A DNA stretch of 10,919 nucleotides from Pseudomonadota bacterium (GCA_018241865.1 JAFECY010000070.1:1-10919); one strand, 5' to 3'. Positions 1-7,352 are shown, counted from the stretch's first letter. Numbers and translations: made by a program. The notes: generated by a model from the letters alone, not told the origin.

Positions 1-502
1 ATGCGCCGCCGTGACGCGCTTCGTCCTGGCTGATGATCTTGTAGATTTGCTTGATGACCGGCTCGGTGTGCCAGTCGGAGGCGCAGCGGTACCAGTGATT
101 CAAACGGATCTCGCCGCAGAAATGCAGCATCAGCGTTTCCAGCGCCGGAGCAGGATCGAATTCAAAGCGCACGTTGTGCAACTCTTCTTCGGTCGGCACC
201 AGTTCAGGCCGGAAGCGGCGCAGGTATTCCATCAGCACCAGCGAATGCTTTTGCTCCTCGAAAAACCAGACCGACATGAAGGCAGAAAAATCGCTGTCGC
301 CACGGTTGTCGCGCAAAAACATTTCGGTGGCAGGCAGCGCCGACCATTCGGTGATGGCATTCATCCGAATGGTTTGCGCTTGCTCGTCGGTCAGCAAGGA
401 CGCATCGAACGTATCCCACGGAATGTCGGTTTCCATGTTCCAGCGGACTTGTTCGAGGGATTTGAACAATTCAGGGTACAGCATAGGCAGCGCAGCTTTC
501 AT
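1..502 (-). CDS. Ferritin-like diiron-fold protein, C-terminus cut off by the window
   Basis: The first 167 codons are visible, reading leftward from an ATG at 502-500; no stop lies inside the window. The protein resembles the ferritin-like / acyl-ACP-desaturase fold: E52 or E60, an E-x-x-H pair at E83-H86, E131, and a second E-x-x-H pair at E161-H164 (DEARHGG) are spaced like the four-helix ligands of a carboxylate-bridged diiron centre. This is known for that fold; that this protein binds iron is inference. No Shine-Dalgarno is evident before the chosen ATG, and codon 7 (also ATG) is an alternative start. The substrate is unknown; it could be an oxygenase, a desaturase-like enzyme or an iron-handling protein. 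It is divergent from the transporter at 606. I am confident of the gene and strand, less so of function. Confidence 0.8.
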   Translation of the reverse strand, partial: MKAALPMLYPELFKSLEQVRWNMETDIPWDTFDASLLTDEQAQTIRMNAITEWSALPATEMFLRDNRGDSDFSAFMSVWFFEEQKHSLVLMEYLRRFRPELVPTEEELHNVRFEFDPAPALETLMLHFCGEIRLNHWYRCASDWHTEPVIKQIYKIISQDEARHGGA

Positions 503-524
503 ATCGTATATTAATAAGTGCTTG

Positions 525-552
525 ATTTTAACAGGAAACCTCGCATTTTCGA
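525..552 (-). promoter_or_regulatory. Possible promoter of the ferritin-like gene
   Basis: On the minus strand TCGAAA (552-547) and TAAAAT (530-525) are separated by 16 bases, four and five matches to the sigma70 hexamers. Transcription would begin near 518, giving a short leader before the ATG at 502. This is a motif match only. Confidence 0.35.
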
Positions 553-605
553 TCAGTCTCCCGCGTGGGCAACCCTGTACTGTAACGCCCTAATTTTTCA
601 TCTCC

Positions 606-1808
606 ATGACAACCGATCCCGAACAAAAAAACCGACCGACCATGCCGCGCACCATCTGGCTGCTGGGGCTGGTCAGTCTGCTGATGGACATGTCGTCCGA
701 AATGATCCACAGTCTGCTGCCGGTCTTTTTGACCGTAGCCATGGGAGCCAGCGCCACCACAGTCGGCATCATCGAAGGCGTGGCCGAGGCCACCGCCTTA
801 CTGGTCAAGATTTTTTCCGGCGTCATCAGCGATCGAGTCGGCAAACGCAAGTTCCTAGTCGTGCTCGGTTACGGTCTGGCCGCCTGCAGCAAGCCGTTTT
901 TCGCGCTGGCGTCGAGCACCGGACTGGTTTTCGCCGCACGCTTCGTCGATCGCATCGGCAAGGGTATACGCGGTGCGCCGCGCGATGCCTTGATCGCCGA
1001 CATCGCGCCGCCCGCGATTCGCGGCGCTGCCTTCGGCCTGCGCCAGTCACTCGACACCATCGGCGCTTTTCTCGGTCCACTGATCGCGATGGGGCTGATG
1101 CTCTGGCTGGCCGACGATTTTCGCACCGTGTTCTGGATCGCCGCGATTCCCGCCTTTCTCGCGCTAGCGCTGCTGCTATTCGGCCTGCGCGAACCCGATG
1201 CCGCACCGCGTCCCAGCAAGCATGCCTTCCCGATTTCACGCGCCGCGCTCAAACGTCTGCCCGCCGTTTACTGGTGGGTAACTGGCATGGGCGCCATGCT
1301 CACGCTGGCGCGTTTTTCCGAAGCCTTCTTGGTACTGCGTGCGCACCAAGATGGGCTATCGGTGGCGCTGGTACCGCTGGTGCTGGTGTTCATGAACGTG
1401 GTGTATTCGGCGCTCGCCTATCCGTTCGGCAAACTGGCCGACCGGCTCGATCGCGGCCTGCTGCTGGCACTTGGCATCGTCCCGCTGATCGCCGCCGACC
1501 TGCTGCTGGCGCATAGCAATCATCTGACTTGGCTGGCTGTCAGCCTGCTGCTATGGGGCGTGCACTTGGCAGCCACGCAAGGTCTGTTGTCGGCGATGGT
1601 AGCCGATGCCGCGCCGGCTGAATTACGCGGCACTGCCTTTGGTTTATTTAATTTGGCGAGCGGGCTGGCGATGCTGATAGCCAGCGTAGTGGCTGGTTTG
1701 CTGTGGGATCGCGTCGGTGCGGCAGCGACCTTTTATGCAGGTGCGGGATTCGCGGCACTGGCGCTGGGCTTGCTGCTGCTGAAGATACGCACCCGGTCTG
1801 CGGCATGA
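606..1808 (+). CDS. Major facilitator superfamily transporter
   Basis: A 400-residue inner-membrane protein with about twelve hydrophobic segments, the usual MFS size. The family's motif A is clear in the loop after the second helix (residues about 72-84, GVISDRVGKRK), and a degenerate copy, GKLADRLDRG, lies in the C-terminal half, as expected from the two six-helix repeats. The early segment GLVSLLMDMSSEMIHSLLP is typical of a proton-linked drug or metabolite efflux group, but no substrate can be assigned. The start at 606 gives a short polar N-terminus; M13 is an alternative, and neither has a good Shine-Dalgarno. The gene is divergent from the ferritin-like gene and converges on phaM, whose terminator hairpin begins within the last bases of this gene. 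Confidence 0.85.
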   Translation: MTTDPEQKNRPTMPRTIWLLGLVSLLMDMSSEMIHSLLPVFLTVAMGASATTVGIIEGVAEATALLVKIFSGVISDRVGKRKFLVVLGYGLAACSKPFFALASSTGLVFAARFVDRIGKGIRGAPRDALIADIAPPAIRGAAFGLRQSLDTIGAFLGPLIAMGLMLWLADDFRTVFWIAAIPAFLALALLLFGLREPDAAPRPSKHAFPISRAALKRLPAVYWWVTGMGAMLTLARFSEAFLVLRAHQDGLSVALVPLVLVFMNVVYSALAYPFGKLADRLDRGLLLALGIVPLIAADLLLAHSNHLTWLAVSLLLWGVHLAATQGLLSAMVADAAPAELRGTAFGLFNLASGLAMLIASVVAGLLWDRVGAAATFYAGAGFAALALGLLLLKIRTRSAA

Positions 1809-1836
1809 AAAAAGCCATCGCGATCAGGCGATGGCT
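1806..1836 (-). terminator. Rho-independent terminator of phaM
   Basis: A perfect 9-base stem (1813-1821 pairing with 1828-1836) with a 6-base loop. On the minus strand it is followed immediately by six T residues (1812-1807), so it terminates the leftward phaM transcript, whose stop codon is at 1868. Read rightward the stem has A residues before it and no immediate T run, so it may serve the transporter only weakly. Confidence 0.85.
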
Positions 1837-1867
1837 GCGATGTATTTTAGCCGGACAATAACGCCAG

Positions 1868-2560
1868 TTACGTTTTCGGCGTCGCTTTTTTCCCGGTGGT
1901 TTTTGCTGCGGCAGATTTTTTCGCCGGCGCATTTGGTTTACTTTGTACAACCGCAGTCGGCTCGGCAGATTCCGGCGTCATGGCCGTGGCGCTGTTGACC
2001 GCTTGTTTGAATTGGTCTTGCAACATGCCCCACCACGCGGCCGGATTGGCTAGCGCTGGTGCCGCGCCGCCAGCTTCGGCGGCAACCGGTTCTGCTGCGG
2101 GAGGCGTAGCTTCAACAGGAGGGGGTTCCGCCGGTTTCGGCTCGGCCTTGGCAGTCGGCTTGGCAGGTTGAGCCGGTTTGGCCGGCTGCGAAAACGACGA
2201 AGTAAACGGCGAGGCGAATGGCGAAGTCACATCATCGCTCTTCGGCAGCGGTTGCATGGCGGCCGTGAGCGTTTCACCCATAGTCTGCAAGGTGGAAATG
2301 GTGGCTTTCTGCACTTCCAACGCTTGTATGGTTCCCTGCAGCATATTCAAATTGAGCGACAGCCAAGATTCGACCGCGCGCAAATCGGTGATCTGCTTGT
2401 CGATCTCGTCGGTCGAGAGGGTCGGCATGACGATGCCGGGAATGTTTTTCAAACCCGGTAGATTCATGCCCGGCACGCTGCTCCACATGTTCTTGAAGAA
2501 ATCGAAGGTTTCGGTCATGGCGTCAACGCCGGGAATGCCAGAGGGCGCGGGCTTGGACAT
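1868..2560 (-). CDS. phaM: PhaM family polyhydroxyalkanoate granule regulatory protein
   Basis: A 230-residue protein. The N-terminal part (about 1-95) holds the PhaM signature: a stretch beginning GIPGVDAMTETFDFFKNMW, a Gly/Pro/Met segment, and an amphipathic helix with AVESWLSLNLNMLQGTIQAL. The middle is rich in Ala and Pro, and the end is a Lys/Ala tail (PAKKSAAAKTTGKKATPKT) like histone H1. In Ralstonia eutropha, PhaM activates PHA synthase and tethers PHA granules to the nucleoid through such a tail; the same role is inferred here. The start at 2560 is chosen over an upstream in-frame ATG at 2644 because GGAG lies at the right distance before it and conservation begins there. The gene is divergent from the DUF3108 gene and ends in a strong terminator. 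It implies that the host makes polyhydroxyalkanoate. Confidence 0.88.
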   Translation of the reverse strand: MSKPAPSGIPGVDAMTETFDFFKNMWSSVPGMNLPGLKNIPGIVMPTLSTDEIDKQITDLRAVESWLSLNLNMLQGTIQALEVQKATISTLQTMGETLTAAMQPLPKSDDVTSPFASPFTSSFSQPAKPAQPAKPTAKAEPKPAEPPPVEATPPAAEPVAAEAGGAAPALANPAAWWGMLQDQFKQAVNSATAMTPESAEPTAVVQSKPNAPAKKSAAAKTTGKKATPKT

Positions 2561-2669
2561 GGATGTCTCCGTTATCGTTATCAGATGGGATTCAGTGTAC
2601 AACAAGGGAGCCGCACTATGCCACTGCACTAGCCCCTCACGCACAGACGGAAGCAGCTACACTAGCGCG

Positions 2670-3761
2670 ATGCCACTCCGCAATGCGACCTCCCCTGACC
2701 AAGCGCTCACCGCCGCCGCGCCGACACGCCGGCGATACGCGATATTCATCGTCCTGCTGACGCTGTTACTGCACTGGAGCGCGCTGGAATGGGCGAAGCG
2801 TCAGACCGGATCAGCACTGCATGACACCCCGGCCGTGCTACAAGCCAGCCTGCATGCCGCGCCGACGGAACCACCTCCCGCGCCGAAACCGCCGCCGCGC
2901 AAACCGGCACCACATCACCCCGCACCGCGCAAGCCGACCTCGCCTCGGCAGCAAGCAACCGTGCCGACGCCTGTCGCCGAACCCGCATCCACATCGACAC
3001 CCAGCATCGATGTCTCCACCGCTGACGCCTACACGCCGGAACCCGCTTTTACTTCGCCCACTGGCGATGATGCGACTCCGACCGATAACACCAACGCGCG
3101 CTACAAGGTCGCGCCGCCCCCTTCAGCCGAACTAAACTACGATGTAGAAGCCTTGCGTGAAGGGCAGAAAGTTTACGGCCACGGCAAGATCGCCTGGGGT
3201 TTCGGCGACGGCAGCTATACCATCTACGGCGAAGCCGGCGTGTTGTTTTTCACCGTGCTGAACTTCACCAGCACCGGCGGCATCGACGAGTACGGCATCG
3301 CGCCGGTGCGCTATACCGAAAAACCATTCCGCAAATCGGCAGTGGCAACCCATTTCACGCGCGAGCGCAATACCCTCAGCTTCTCGGCCTCGACTCTGTC
3401 CTATCCACTTAAAGGCGGCGAGCAGGATCGCGCCAGCATCATCTGGCAACTGGCTAGCATCGGTCGCGGCGAGCCGGAAAAATTCGCCGCCAACGCACAA
3501 TTCCCGATCTTCGTCGCCGGCACCCGCGATGGCGAAATGTGGAACATCCAAGTGATCGGCGAAGAAAGCATCGCCACCGGCATCGGCCCGCTGACGACTT
3601 GGCACTTGGTGCGGCTGCCGCGCGCCGGCTCCTACGACAAGCAACTCGACATCTGGCTGGCGCCACAACGGGACTGGTATCCAGTGCGTTTGCGCTACAC
3701 TGAAGCCAATGGCGAATATCTCGACATGGCAGTATCCTCGATCGGGCCGCTGACACGCTAA
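2670..3761 (+). CDS. DUF3108 protein with membrane anchor and proline-rich TonB-like linker
   Basis: A 363-residue protein. A short basic N-terminus (TRRR) precedes one transmembrane helix (about 24-43). A long Pro/Lys/Arg/His-rich segment (about 65-110) and a Ser/Thr/Pro stretch follow, then a DUF3108 domain (about 155-360) with conserved YPLKGGEQDR and LDIWLAPQRDWYPVRLRYTE. The layout (cytoplasmic stub, anchor, extended periplasmic spacer, globular domain) is like TonB, but there is no TonB C-terminal domain. DUF3108 has no established biochemical role that I know; a periplasmic beta-rich fold is likely. The start at 2670 is chosen because the open frame before it overlaps phaM antisense. 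It is the first gene of the rightward unit and a paralogue of the next gene. Confidence 0.82.
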   Translation: MPLRNATSPDQALTAAAPTRRRYAIFIVLLTLLLHWSALEWAKRQTGSALHDTPAVLQASLHAAPTEPPPAPKPPPRKPAPHHPAPRKPTSPRQQATVPTPVAEPASTSTPSIDVSTADAYTPEPAFTSPTGDDATPTDNTNARYKVAPPPSAELNYDVEALREGQKVYGHGKIAWGFGDGSYTIYGEAGVLFFTVLNFTSTGGIDEYGIAPVRYTEKPFRKSAVATHFTRERNTLSFSASTLSYPLKGGEQDRASIIWQLASIGRGEPEKFAANAQFPIFVAGTRDGEMWNIQVIGEESIATGIGPLTTWHLVRLPRAGSYDKQLDIWLAPQRDWYPVRLRYTEANGEYLDMAVSSIGPLTR

Positions 3762-3795
3762 TCACACTCATCACGTTCACCTCATCCGAACCAAC

Positions 3796-4554
3796 ATGCC
3801 CTCTCTTTTGCGATTTTTCCACATCCGCCATGCTGTGCTGACGACGCTGTTCATCTTCGGCAACGCGCTGGCTGCGTCCGATCATCCCGCCATCAAACGT
3901 GCCTTCCAGTTGCCTCCCTCAGCCGATTTGCATTACCTCATCAAAGCAAAACAAAGCGGCATCATGTTGGACGGCAATGCGCTGATGAAATGGCAGGCAA
4001 GCGATGGCAAATTCATGCTCGACACCGAAACGCGCGCCATGTTGCTCGGCAAAATTCTCGAAACGCACACCGAAGGCAACATCGACGACTACGGCCTCGC
4101 GCCGGTCAGCTCCAACGAAAAACGCCTGCGCCGCGACGCCACCAGCGTCAGCTTCGATCGTGCTGCCAAAACCTTACGCTTCTCCGACGCTGCCGCGACG
4201 TACCCGCTCAACGGCGGCGAGCAAGACCGCAACAGCATCGTCTGGCAACTGGTCGCCAACGCACGCGGCGCGTCCAAAAAATTCACAGCAGGTTCGCAAT
4301 GGCAGTATTTCGTCGCCGGCATGCATGACGCCGAAGCTTGGACCTTCAAGGTCGGCAAAACGGAAAAGATTGAATCCTCGCTCGGCCTCTTGCACGCAGT
4401 GCGCGTCACGCGCACGCAACCCGCCGGCGACAACAAGCAGCAGATCGACATCTGGCTGGCACCGGCGCTGGATTGGTATCCGGTGCGCGTGCGTCAAACC
4501 GAGCCGAACGGCGATTACATCGAACAAACGCTCGACAGCGTCAGCAAAAAATAG
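3796..4554 (+). CDS. Secreted DUF3108 protein, paralogue of the preceding gene
   Basis: A 252-residue protein with a Sec signal peptide: positive residues near the start, a hydrophobic core (about 13-24), and a likely cleavage after ALA near residue 27 (GNALAASDH). The remainder is one DUF3108 domain. It aligns with the C-terminal part of the preceding protein through a DYGLAPV / EYGIAPV segment, YPLNGGEQDRNSIVWQL, and IDIWLAPALDWYPVRVRQTE. It lies 34 bases after its paralogue and 9 bases before queC, so these are probably co-transcribed. It lacks the membrane anchor and proline-rich spacer and is therefore probably soluble in the periplasm. No enzymatic motif is recognised; function is unknown. 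Confidence 0.85.
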   Translation: MPSLLRFFHIRHAVLTTLFIFGNALAASDHPAIKRAFQLPPSADLHYLIKAKQSGIMLDGNALMKWQASDGKFMLDTETRAMLLGKILETHTEGNIDDYGLAPVSSNEKRLRRDATSVSFDRAAKTLRFSDAAATYPLNGGEQDRNSIVWQLVANARGASKKFTAGSQWQYFVAGMHDAEAWTFKVGKTEKIESSLGLLHAVRVTRTQPAGDNKQQIDIWLAPALDWYPVRVRQTEPNGDYIEQTLDSVSKK

Positions 4555-4563
4555 GCGGCCGGC

Positions 4564-5292
4564 ATGCACAACGGCGCACTCGTTCTCTTCAGCGGCGGCC
4601 AAGATTCCACCACCTGCCTGGCTTGGGCGCTGGCGCGTTATGCGCGCGTCGAAACCATCGGCTTCGATTACGGCCAACGTCACGCCATCGAATTGACGCT
4701 GCGCCCGGCGCTGCTGCACAAATTGCGTGCGCTATCGCCCGACTGGGATGCGAAGCTGGGCGACGATCACATGATCGATCTGTCGCTGTTGGGAAAAATT
4801 TCCGACACCGCACTCACCCGCGACGTGGCCATCACCATGCAAGACAATGGCTTGCCCAATACCTTCGTCCCCGGCCGCAACCTGCTGTTCATGACCGTCG
4901 CCGCCACCGCGGCTTATCGACGCGGATTGGATGTGCTGGTCGGCGGCATGTGCGAAACCGATTTCTCCGGCTATCCCGATTGCCGCGACGACAGCATGAA
5001 AGCGATGCAAGTCGCGCTCAACCTCGGCATGGCAAGCGATTTCAAACTGGAGACACCGCTGATGTGGCTGGACAAAGCCGCCACTTGGCGTCTGGCGCAA
5101 GAGTTGGGCGGCACGACGCTGGTCGAACTGATCCGCAGCGACACCCACACTTGCTACCTCGGTGAACGCGGCGCACTGCACGACTGGGGACACGGCTGCG
5201 GCCTATGCCCGGCCTGCGAACTGCGCGCGCGCGGCTGGCAGCAATTCGCCACCGCACCCACCACGCCACCACCTGACGCGCCATCCTCGTGA
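4564..5292 (+). CDS. queC: 7-cyano-7-deazaguanine synthase QueC
   Basis: QueC converts 7-carboxy-7-deazaguanine, ammonia and ATP to preQ0 in queuosine biosynthesis, in the cytoplasm. The protein has 242 residues, slightly above the usual 220-235 because of a Pro-rich tail. The N-terminal PP-loop SGGQDST (10-16) binds ATP, followed by FDYGQRH. The zinc site is four cysteines near the end: C197, C212, C215 and C218 (CGLCPAC). FVPGRNL and GYPDCRD are further family motifs. The start lies 9 bases after the DUF3108 stop with no strong ribosome site, suggesting coupling to the upstream gene. The other preQ0 genes (queD, queE) are not in the window. Identity is secure. Confidence 0.97.
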   Translation: MHNGALVLFSGGQDSTTCLAWALARYARVETIGFDYGQRHAIELTLRPALLHKLRALSPDWDAKLGDDHMIDLSLLGKISDTALTRDVAITMQDNGLPNTFVPGRNLLFMTVAATAAYRRGLDVLVGGMCETDFSGYPDCRDDSMKAMQVALNLGMASDFKLETPLMWLDKAATWRLAQELGGTTLVELIRSDTHTCYLGERGALHDWGHGCGLCPACELRARGWQQFATAPTTPPPDAPSS

Positions 5293-5301
5293 AGGAAAAC
5301 C

Positions 5302-5748
5302 ATGCCGGCCCACTGTCGCCCAGAAGTACACCAGCTTCTCCTGCGCCTAAGGTTGTTCCAAGATTTGAACGACATGGAACTAGCGCACCTAACTGCGCGC
5401 GCCGATTTCATCGAATGCGCGCCTAGTGAATGTCTGATTCGTGAAGGCGAGCAAGGCCACCAACTCTTTGTGCTGCTAGCCGGTCACGCCCGCATCAGCA
5501 AGCGCGCCTTCGGTATGGAAAAAGTGATCCAAAAATTGGGGCCGGGCGAATGCTTCGGCGAAATGTCGCTGCTCGATAACAAAAGCCGCTCCGCCTCGGT
5601 CAAAACCATCGACCATTGCAAGTTGCTGCGCCTCGATGGCGACTACGTCGTGTCGCTGCCGGAAATTTCGGCTAAGATTTACCGCAACTTGGCGTTCTTG
5701 CTATCGCAAAAATTGCGGCATGCGAACGAGATTCTGACGCTGGGATGA
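5302..5748 (+). CDS. Cyclic nucleotide-binding domain protein (no DNA-binding domain)
   Basis: A 148-residue protein made of a single cNMP-binding (Crp/PKA-R type) domain. The phosphate-binding cassette is well preserved at residues 85-99 (FGEMSLLDNKSRSASV): E87 would contact the ribose and R96 the cyclic phosphate, with Ser-Ala after it as in true cyclic-nucleotide binders. The earlier GEQGHQLFVLLAGHARI matches the beta-roll. There is no C-terminal helix-turn-helix as in Crp or Fnr, only a short helical tail, so it cannot act as a DNA-binding regulator by itself. It may sense cAMP or c-di-GMP and act on a partner. It follows queC by 9 bases with AAGGA correctly placed before its ATG, suggesting the same operon. 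Confidence 0.88.
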   Translation: MPAHCRPEVHQLLLRLRLFQDLNDMELAHLTARADFIECAPSECLIREGEQGHQLFVLLAGHARISKRAFGMEKVIQKLGPGECFGEMSLLDNKSRSASVKTIDHCKLLRLDGDYVVSLPEISAKIYRNLAFLLSQKLRHANEILTLG

Positions 5749-5813
5749 GTGGCAAAAACAGCGCGGTGCTTGCCGCGTATCAAACTGAAATGTTTACTGA
5801 CTAGGAGAAAAAC

Positions 5814-6308
5814 ATGGCGACGAAGAAATCCAAAATTCCAGCAATCGATATCGGCATCAAAACCAGCGACCGCGAAAAAATCGCGCGCGGCTTGTCGGCT
5901 CTGCTGGCGGATAGCTACACCCTGTATCTGATGACCCACAATTTCCACTGGAACGTCACCGGCCCGCAATTCAACAGCCTGCACCAGATGTTCATGACCC
6001 AGTACACCGAACAATGGAACGCCCTAGACTTGATTGCCGAACGCATACGCGCACTGGGCCATCCCGCGCCCGGCACCTACAAAGAATTCGTCAAACTGGC
6101 CACGATCAAGGAAGTCGAAGGCGTACCCAAAGCGGAAGACATGGTCAGCCTGCTGGTCGCCGCGCAAGAAGCAACGGCGCGCACCGCCCGCAAACTCTTC
6201 CCCATAGTCGATGCCGCCAACGACCAGCCGACAGCGGATTTGCTGACGCAACGCCTAGAAGTGCACGAAAAAACGGCATGGATGCTGCGCAGCGTACTAG
6301 CGGATTAA
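5814..6308 (+). CDS. dps: Dps-family DNA-binding ferritin
   Basis: A 164-residue Dps, the usual size. Dps forms a cytoplasmic dodecamer that oxidises and stores iron with hydrogen peroxide and protects DNA. The Lys-rich N-terminus (MATKKSK) fits DNA binding. The ferroxidase ligands lie across the dimer interface: H45 and H57 (E. coli H51 and H63) and D72 and E76 (E. coli D78 and E82) are present in [14 protein letters not shown] and ALDLIAER. The position of E. coli D67, normally Asp or Glu, is M61 here (LHQMFMTQY), which is odd. AGGAG stands a correct distance before the ATG. The gene follows the cyclic-nucleotide-binding gene by 65 bases and converges on the cupin gene. Confidence 0.95.
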   Translation: MATKKSKIPAIDIGIKTSDREKIARGLSALLADSYTLYLMTHNFHWNVTGPQFNSLHQMFMTQYTEQWNALDLIAERIRALGHPAPGTYKEFVKLATIKEVEGVPKAEDMVSLLVAAQEATARTARKLFPIVDAANDQPTADLLTQRLEVHEKTAWMLRSVLAD

Positions 6309-6325
6309 GCAGGCAACCGCAAAAA

Positions 6326-6655
6326 CTACTTGGCGAGAACGATGCTGACCAGCGCAGACGAATCCTCGAGAGCCGCCACCGTATGCTGAACGCCGCGCGA
6401 CAAAAAGAGCATTTGCCCAGCCTCAAGCAAATGACTCTTTGTGTCGAACGTCACATCGATCCGACCCTCGACACACTGGATCGTGATCTCGCCTGTGACA
6501 CTGTGCGGCGGTAGCGACTTTCCCGCCTGCAGCACGAGGCGAATGACTTCAAGCTGCTCAGACTTGAACAACGCAATCGTTTTTTCGTTCGACAGACGTG
6601 AGCCCATAGGCCGAATGTCAATGGGCTGACCGGGATGTGCATGAGGAAGTGCCAT
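6326..6655 (-). CDS. Small single-domain cupin protein
   Basis: A 109-residue protein forming one cupin beta-barrel. Motif 1 is reduced: only H51 (PPHSV) and E56 (GEITIQCVEG) remain of the usual His-x-His...Glu set. Motif 2 supplies H91 (GVQHTV), so a three-ligand metal site is possible but not certain. The substrate is unknown. AGGAG lies 9 bases before the ATG at 6655. The stop is 17 bases from the dps stop, on the opposite strand. Although it has the same orientation as the integron cassettes, no attC follows it, so I take it as a chromosomal gene at the distal edge of the array. A last cassette that has lost its attC is the alternative. Confidence 0.82.
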   Translation of the reverse strand: MALPHAHPGQPIDIRPMGSRLSNEKTIALFKSEQLEVIRLVLQAGKSLPPHSVTGEITIQCVEGRIDVTFDTKSHLLEAGQMLFLSRGVQHTVAALEDSSALVSIVLAK

Positions 6656-6703
6656 GTCAAGATACTCCTATGTTACGTTCTGTTTATGAAACTCGACTTT
6701 GCA

Positions 6704-6790
6704 GTTTAACGCCGCACTAACCGGAACGCGACACACGCCGCGAAGCGGCAATTTTTGCTGTGTGTCTGGACTGAGTGATGGGAGTTAGCC
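6704..6790 (-). repeat. attC of cassette 7 (87 bases)
   Basis: R'' GGCTAAC (6790-6784) overlaps the DUF2442 stop codon, and R' GTTAAAC is at 6710-6704. R'' is the complement of the cassette's own start, GTTAGCC. The interior includes CCGCTTCGCGGC. This is the last attC; beyond it lies the cupin gene. Confidence 0.88.
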
Positions 6791-7042
6791 GTTAATTCGC
6801 GACACTAACGGGAATGTGTCGGAATGGCGAATTGACTCGACTGCAAGGTCAATATCGAGATCTGGCCAATAGAGATGCTCAGGCGTAGGCGCTTCTACGC
6901 GAGAAATTTGATCGATAGTGGCTTGGCGAAACCAAGGAAATTTCTCAAATGGAAGGAGAATTTCTTCATCGGCCCACAGCAACCAAAACCCATGCTTTGA
7001 AACATGGGTTACCTCAGGTACCGAAATGACTGTGCCACGCAT
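6785..7042 (-). CDS. DUF2442 family protein, second gene of cassette 7
   Basis: An 85-residue protein if read from the ATG at 7042, which has GGGAG at a good distance; the longer frame from 7072 would add ten residues and has no ribosome site. The sequence matches the DUF2442 family: a short N-terminal strand (MRGTVISVPEVTHVSKHGFWLL), an acidic EEILLPFEKFPWF segment, and the characteristic LYWPDLDIDLAVESI near the end. No catalytic residues are recognised. It overlaps the DUF4160 gene by 29 bases, so the two are translated together. DUF4160-DUF2442 pairs are recurrent in mobile DNA, and a toxin-antitoxin-like role has been suggested from that organisation; this is not shown by the sequence. 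Its stop codon lies within the R'' box of the attC. Confidence 0.82.
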   Translation of the reverse strand: MRGTVISVPEVTHVSKHGFWLLWADEEILLPFEKFPWFRQATIDQISRVEAPTPEHLYWPDLDIDLAVESIRHSDTFPLVSRING

Positions 7043-7253
7043 TTTTGATCTCCCAAAGATGAACTTCCACAATCAACTGTGCTTCCCGAAGTTGTTTCTG
7101 ATCAAGGCCTACCGAGGTTGCCAAATGAACCTGTGGCGTCAGCCAGAATTTCGCCTCGCCATCCGGGTGTGCCACATGGACATGAATACGTGGCTCCTCT
7201 CGTGAGAAGAAAAAAAGGCGAAATTGTCCTTCACACAATACAGTCGGTGCCAT
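7014..7253 (-). CDS. DUF4160 family protein, first gene of cassette 7
   Basis: A 79-residue protein of the DUF4160 family. The hallmark is an aromatic/basic strand followed by EEPRIHVHVAHPDGEAKFWL (about 19-38), with the conserved PRIHVHV and the GEAKFWL turn, then a helical C-terminus (KQLREAQLIVEVHLWEIKNAW). Small size and the His-rich core suggest a compact alpha/beta protein; the biochemical role is unknown. The ATG at 7253 has no Shine-Dalgarno, only an A run, but TAGAAT lies six bases upstream, which would place transcription start at or near the start codon. Its downstream partner is the overlapping DUF2442 gene. The pair forms a complete cassette. Confidence 0.85.
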   Translation of the reverse strand: MAPTVLCEGQFRLFFFSREEPRIHVHVAHPDGEAKFWLTPQVHLATSVGLDQKQLREAQLIVEVHLWEIKNAWHSHFGT

Positions 7254-7259
7254 TTTTTT

Positions 7260-7270
7260 ATTCTATACCA
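7260..7270 (-). promoter_or_regulatory. Possible extended -10 promoter for the DUF4160/DUF2442 cassette
   Basis: On the minus strand TTGGTATAGAAT contains TG-n-TATAGA and, offset by two, TAGAAT (7265-7260). No good -35 is present; CGTAAA lies 16 bases further up. The -10 ends six bases before the start codon, so the message would have almost no leader. Confidence 0.4.
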
Positions 7271-7286
7271 ATCGGCGGCTCTTTAC

Positions 7287-7352
7287 GGCTAACGTAAAGC
7301 TACCCGGATCAACGGCTTCATCGTTGATTCCGAGTTGAGCGGCAAGTTAAAC
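7287..7352 (-). repeat. attC of cassette 6 (66 bases)
   Basis: R'' GTTTAAC (7352-7346) overlaps the brnA stop, and R' GTTAGCC is at 7293-7287. The interior pairs ATCAACG with CGTTGAT inside flanking CGG/CCGG. R'' differs by one base from the expected complement (GCTTAAC) of the cassette's own start. Confidence 0.85.

Noticed and set aside
11..593. Rightward open frames at the left edge
   Set aside because: They are antisense to the ferritin-like gene, whose diiron ligand motifs are evident on the minus strand.
518..1516. 332-codon Arg/His-rich open frame over the transporter gene
   Set aside because: Composition is that of a shadow frame; the overlapping 606-1808 frame encodes a clear MFS protein.
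2178..2669. Long rightward open frame before the first DUF3108 gene
   Set aside because: It is antisense to phaM, which has a ribosome site, family motifs and a terminator; the membrane anchor gives a natural start at 2670.
5761..5778. Hairpin (CGCGG / CCGCG) between the cyclic-nucleotide-binding gene and dps as a terminator
   Set aside because: The stem is only five bases and no T run follows.
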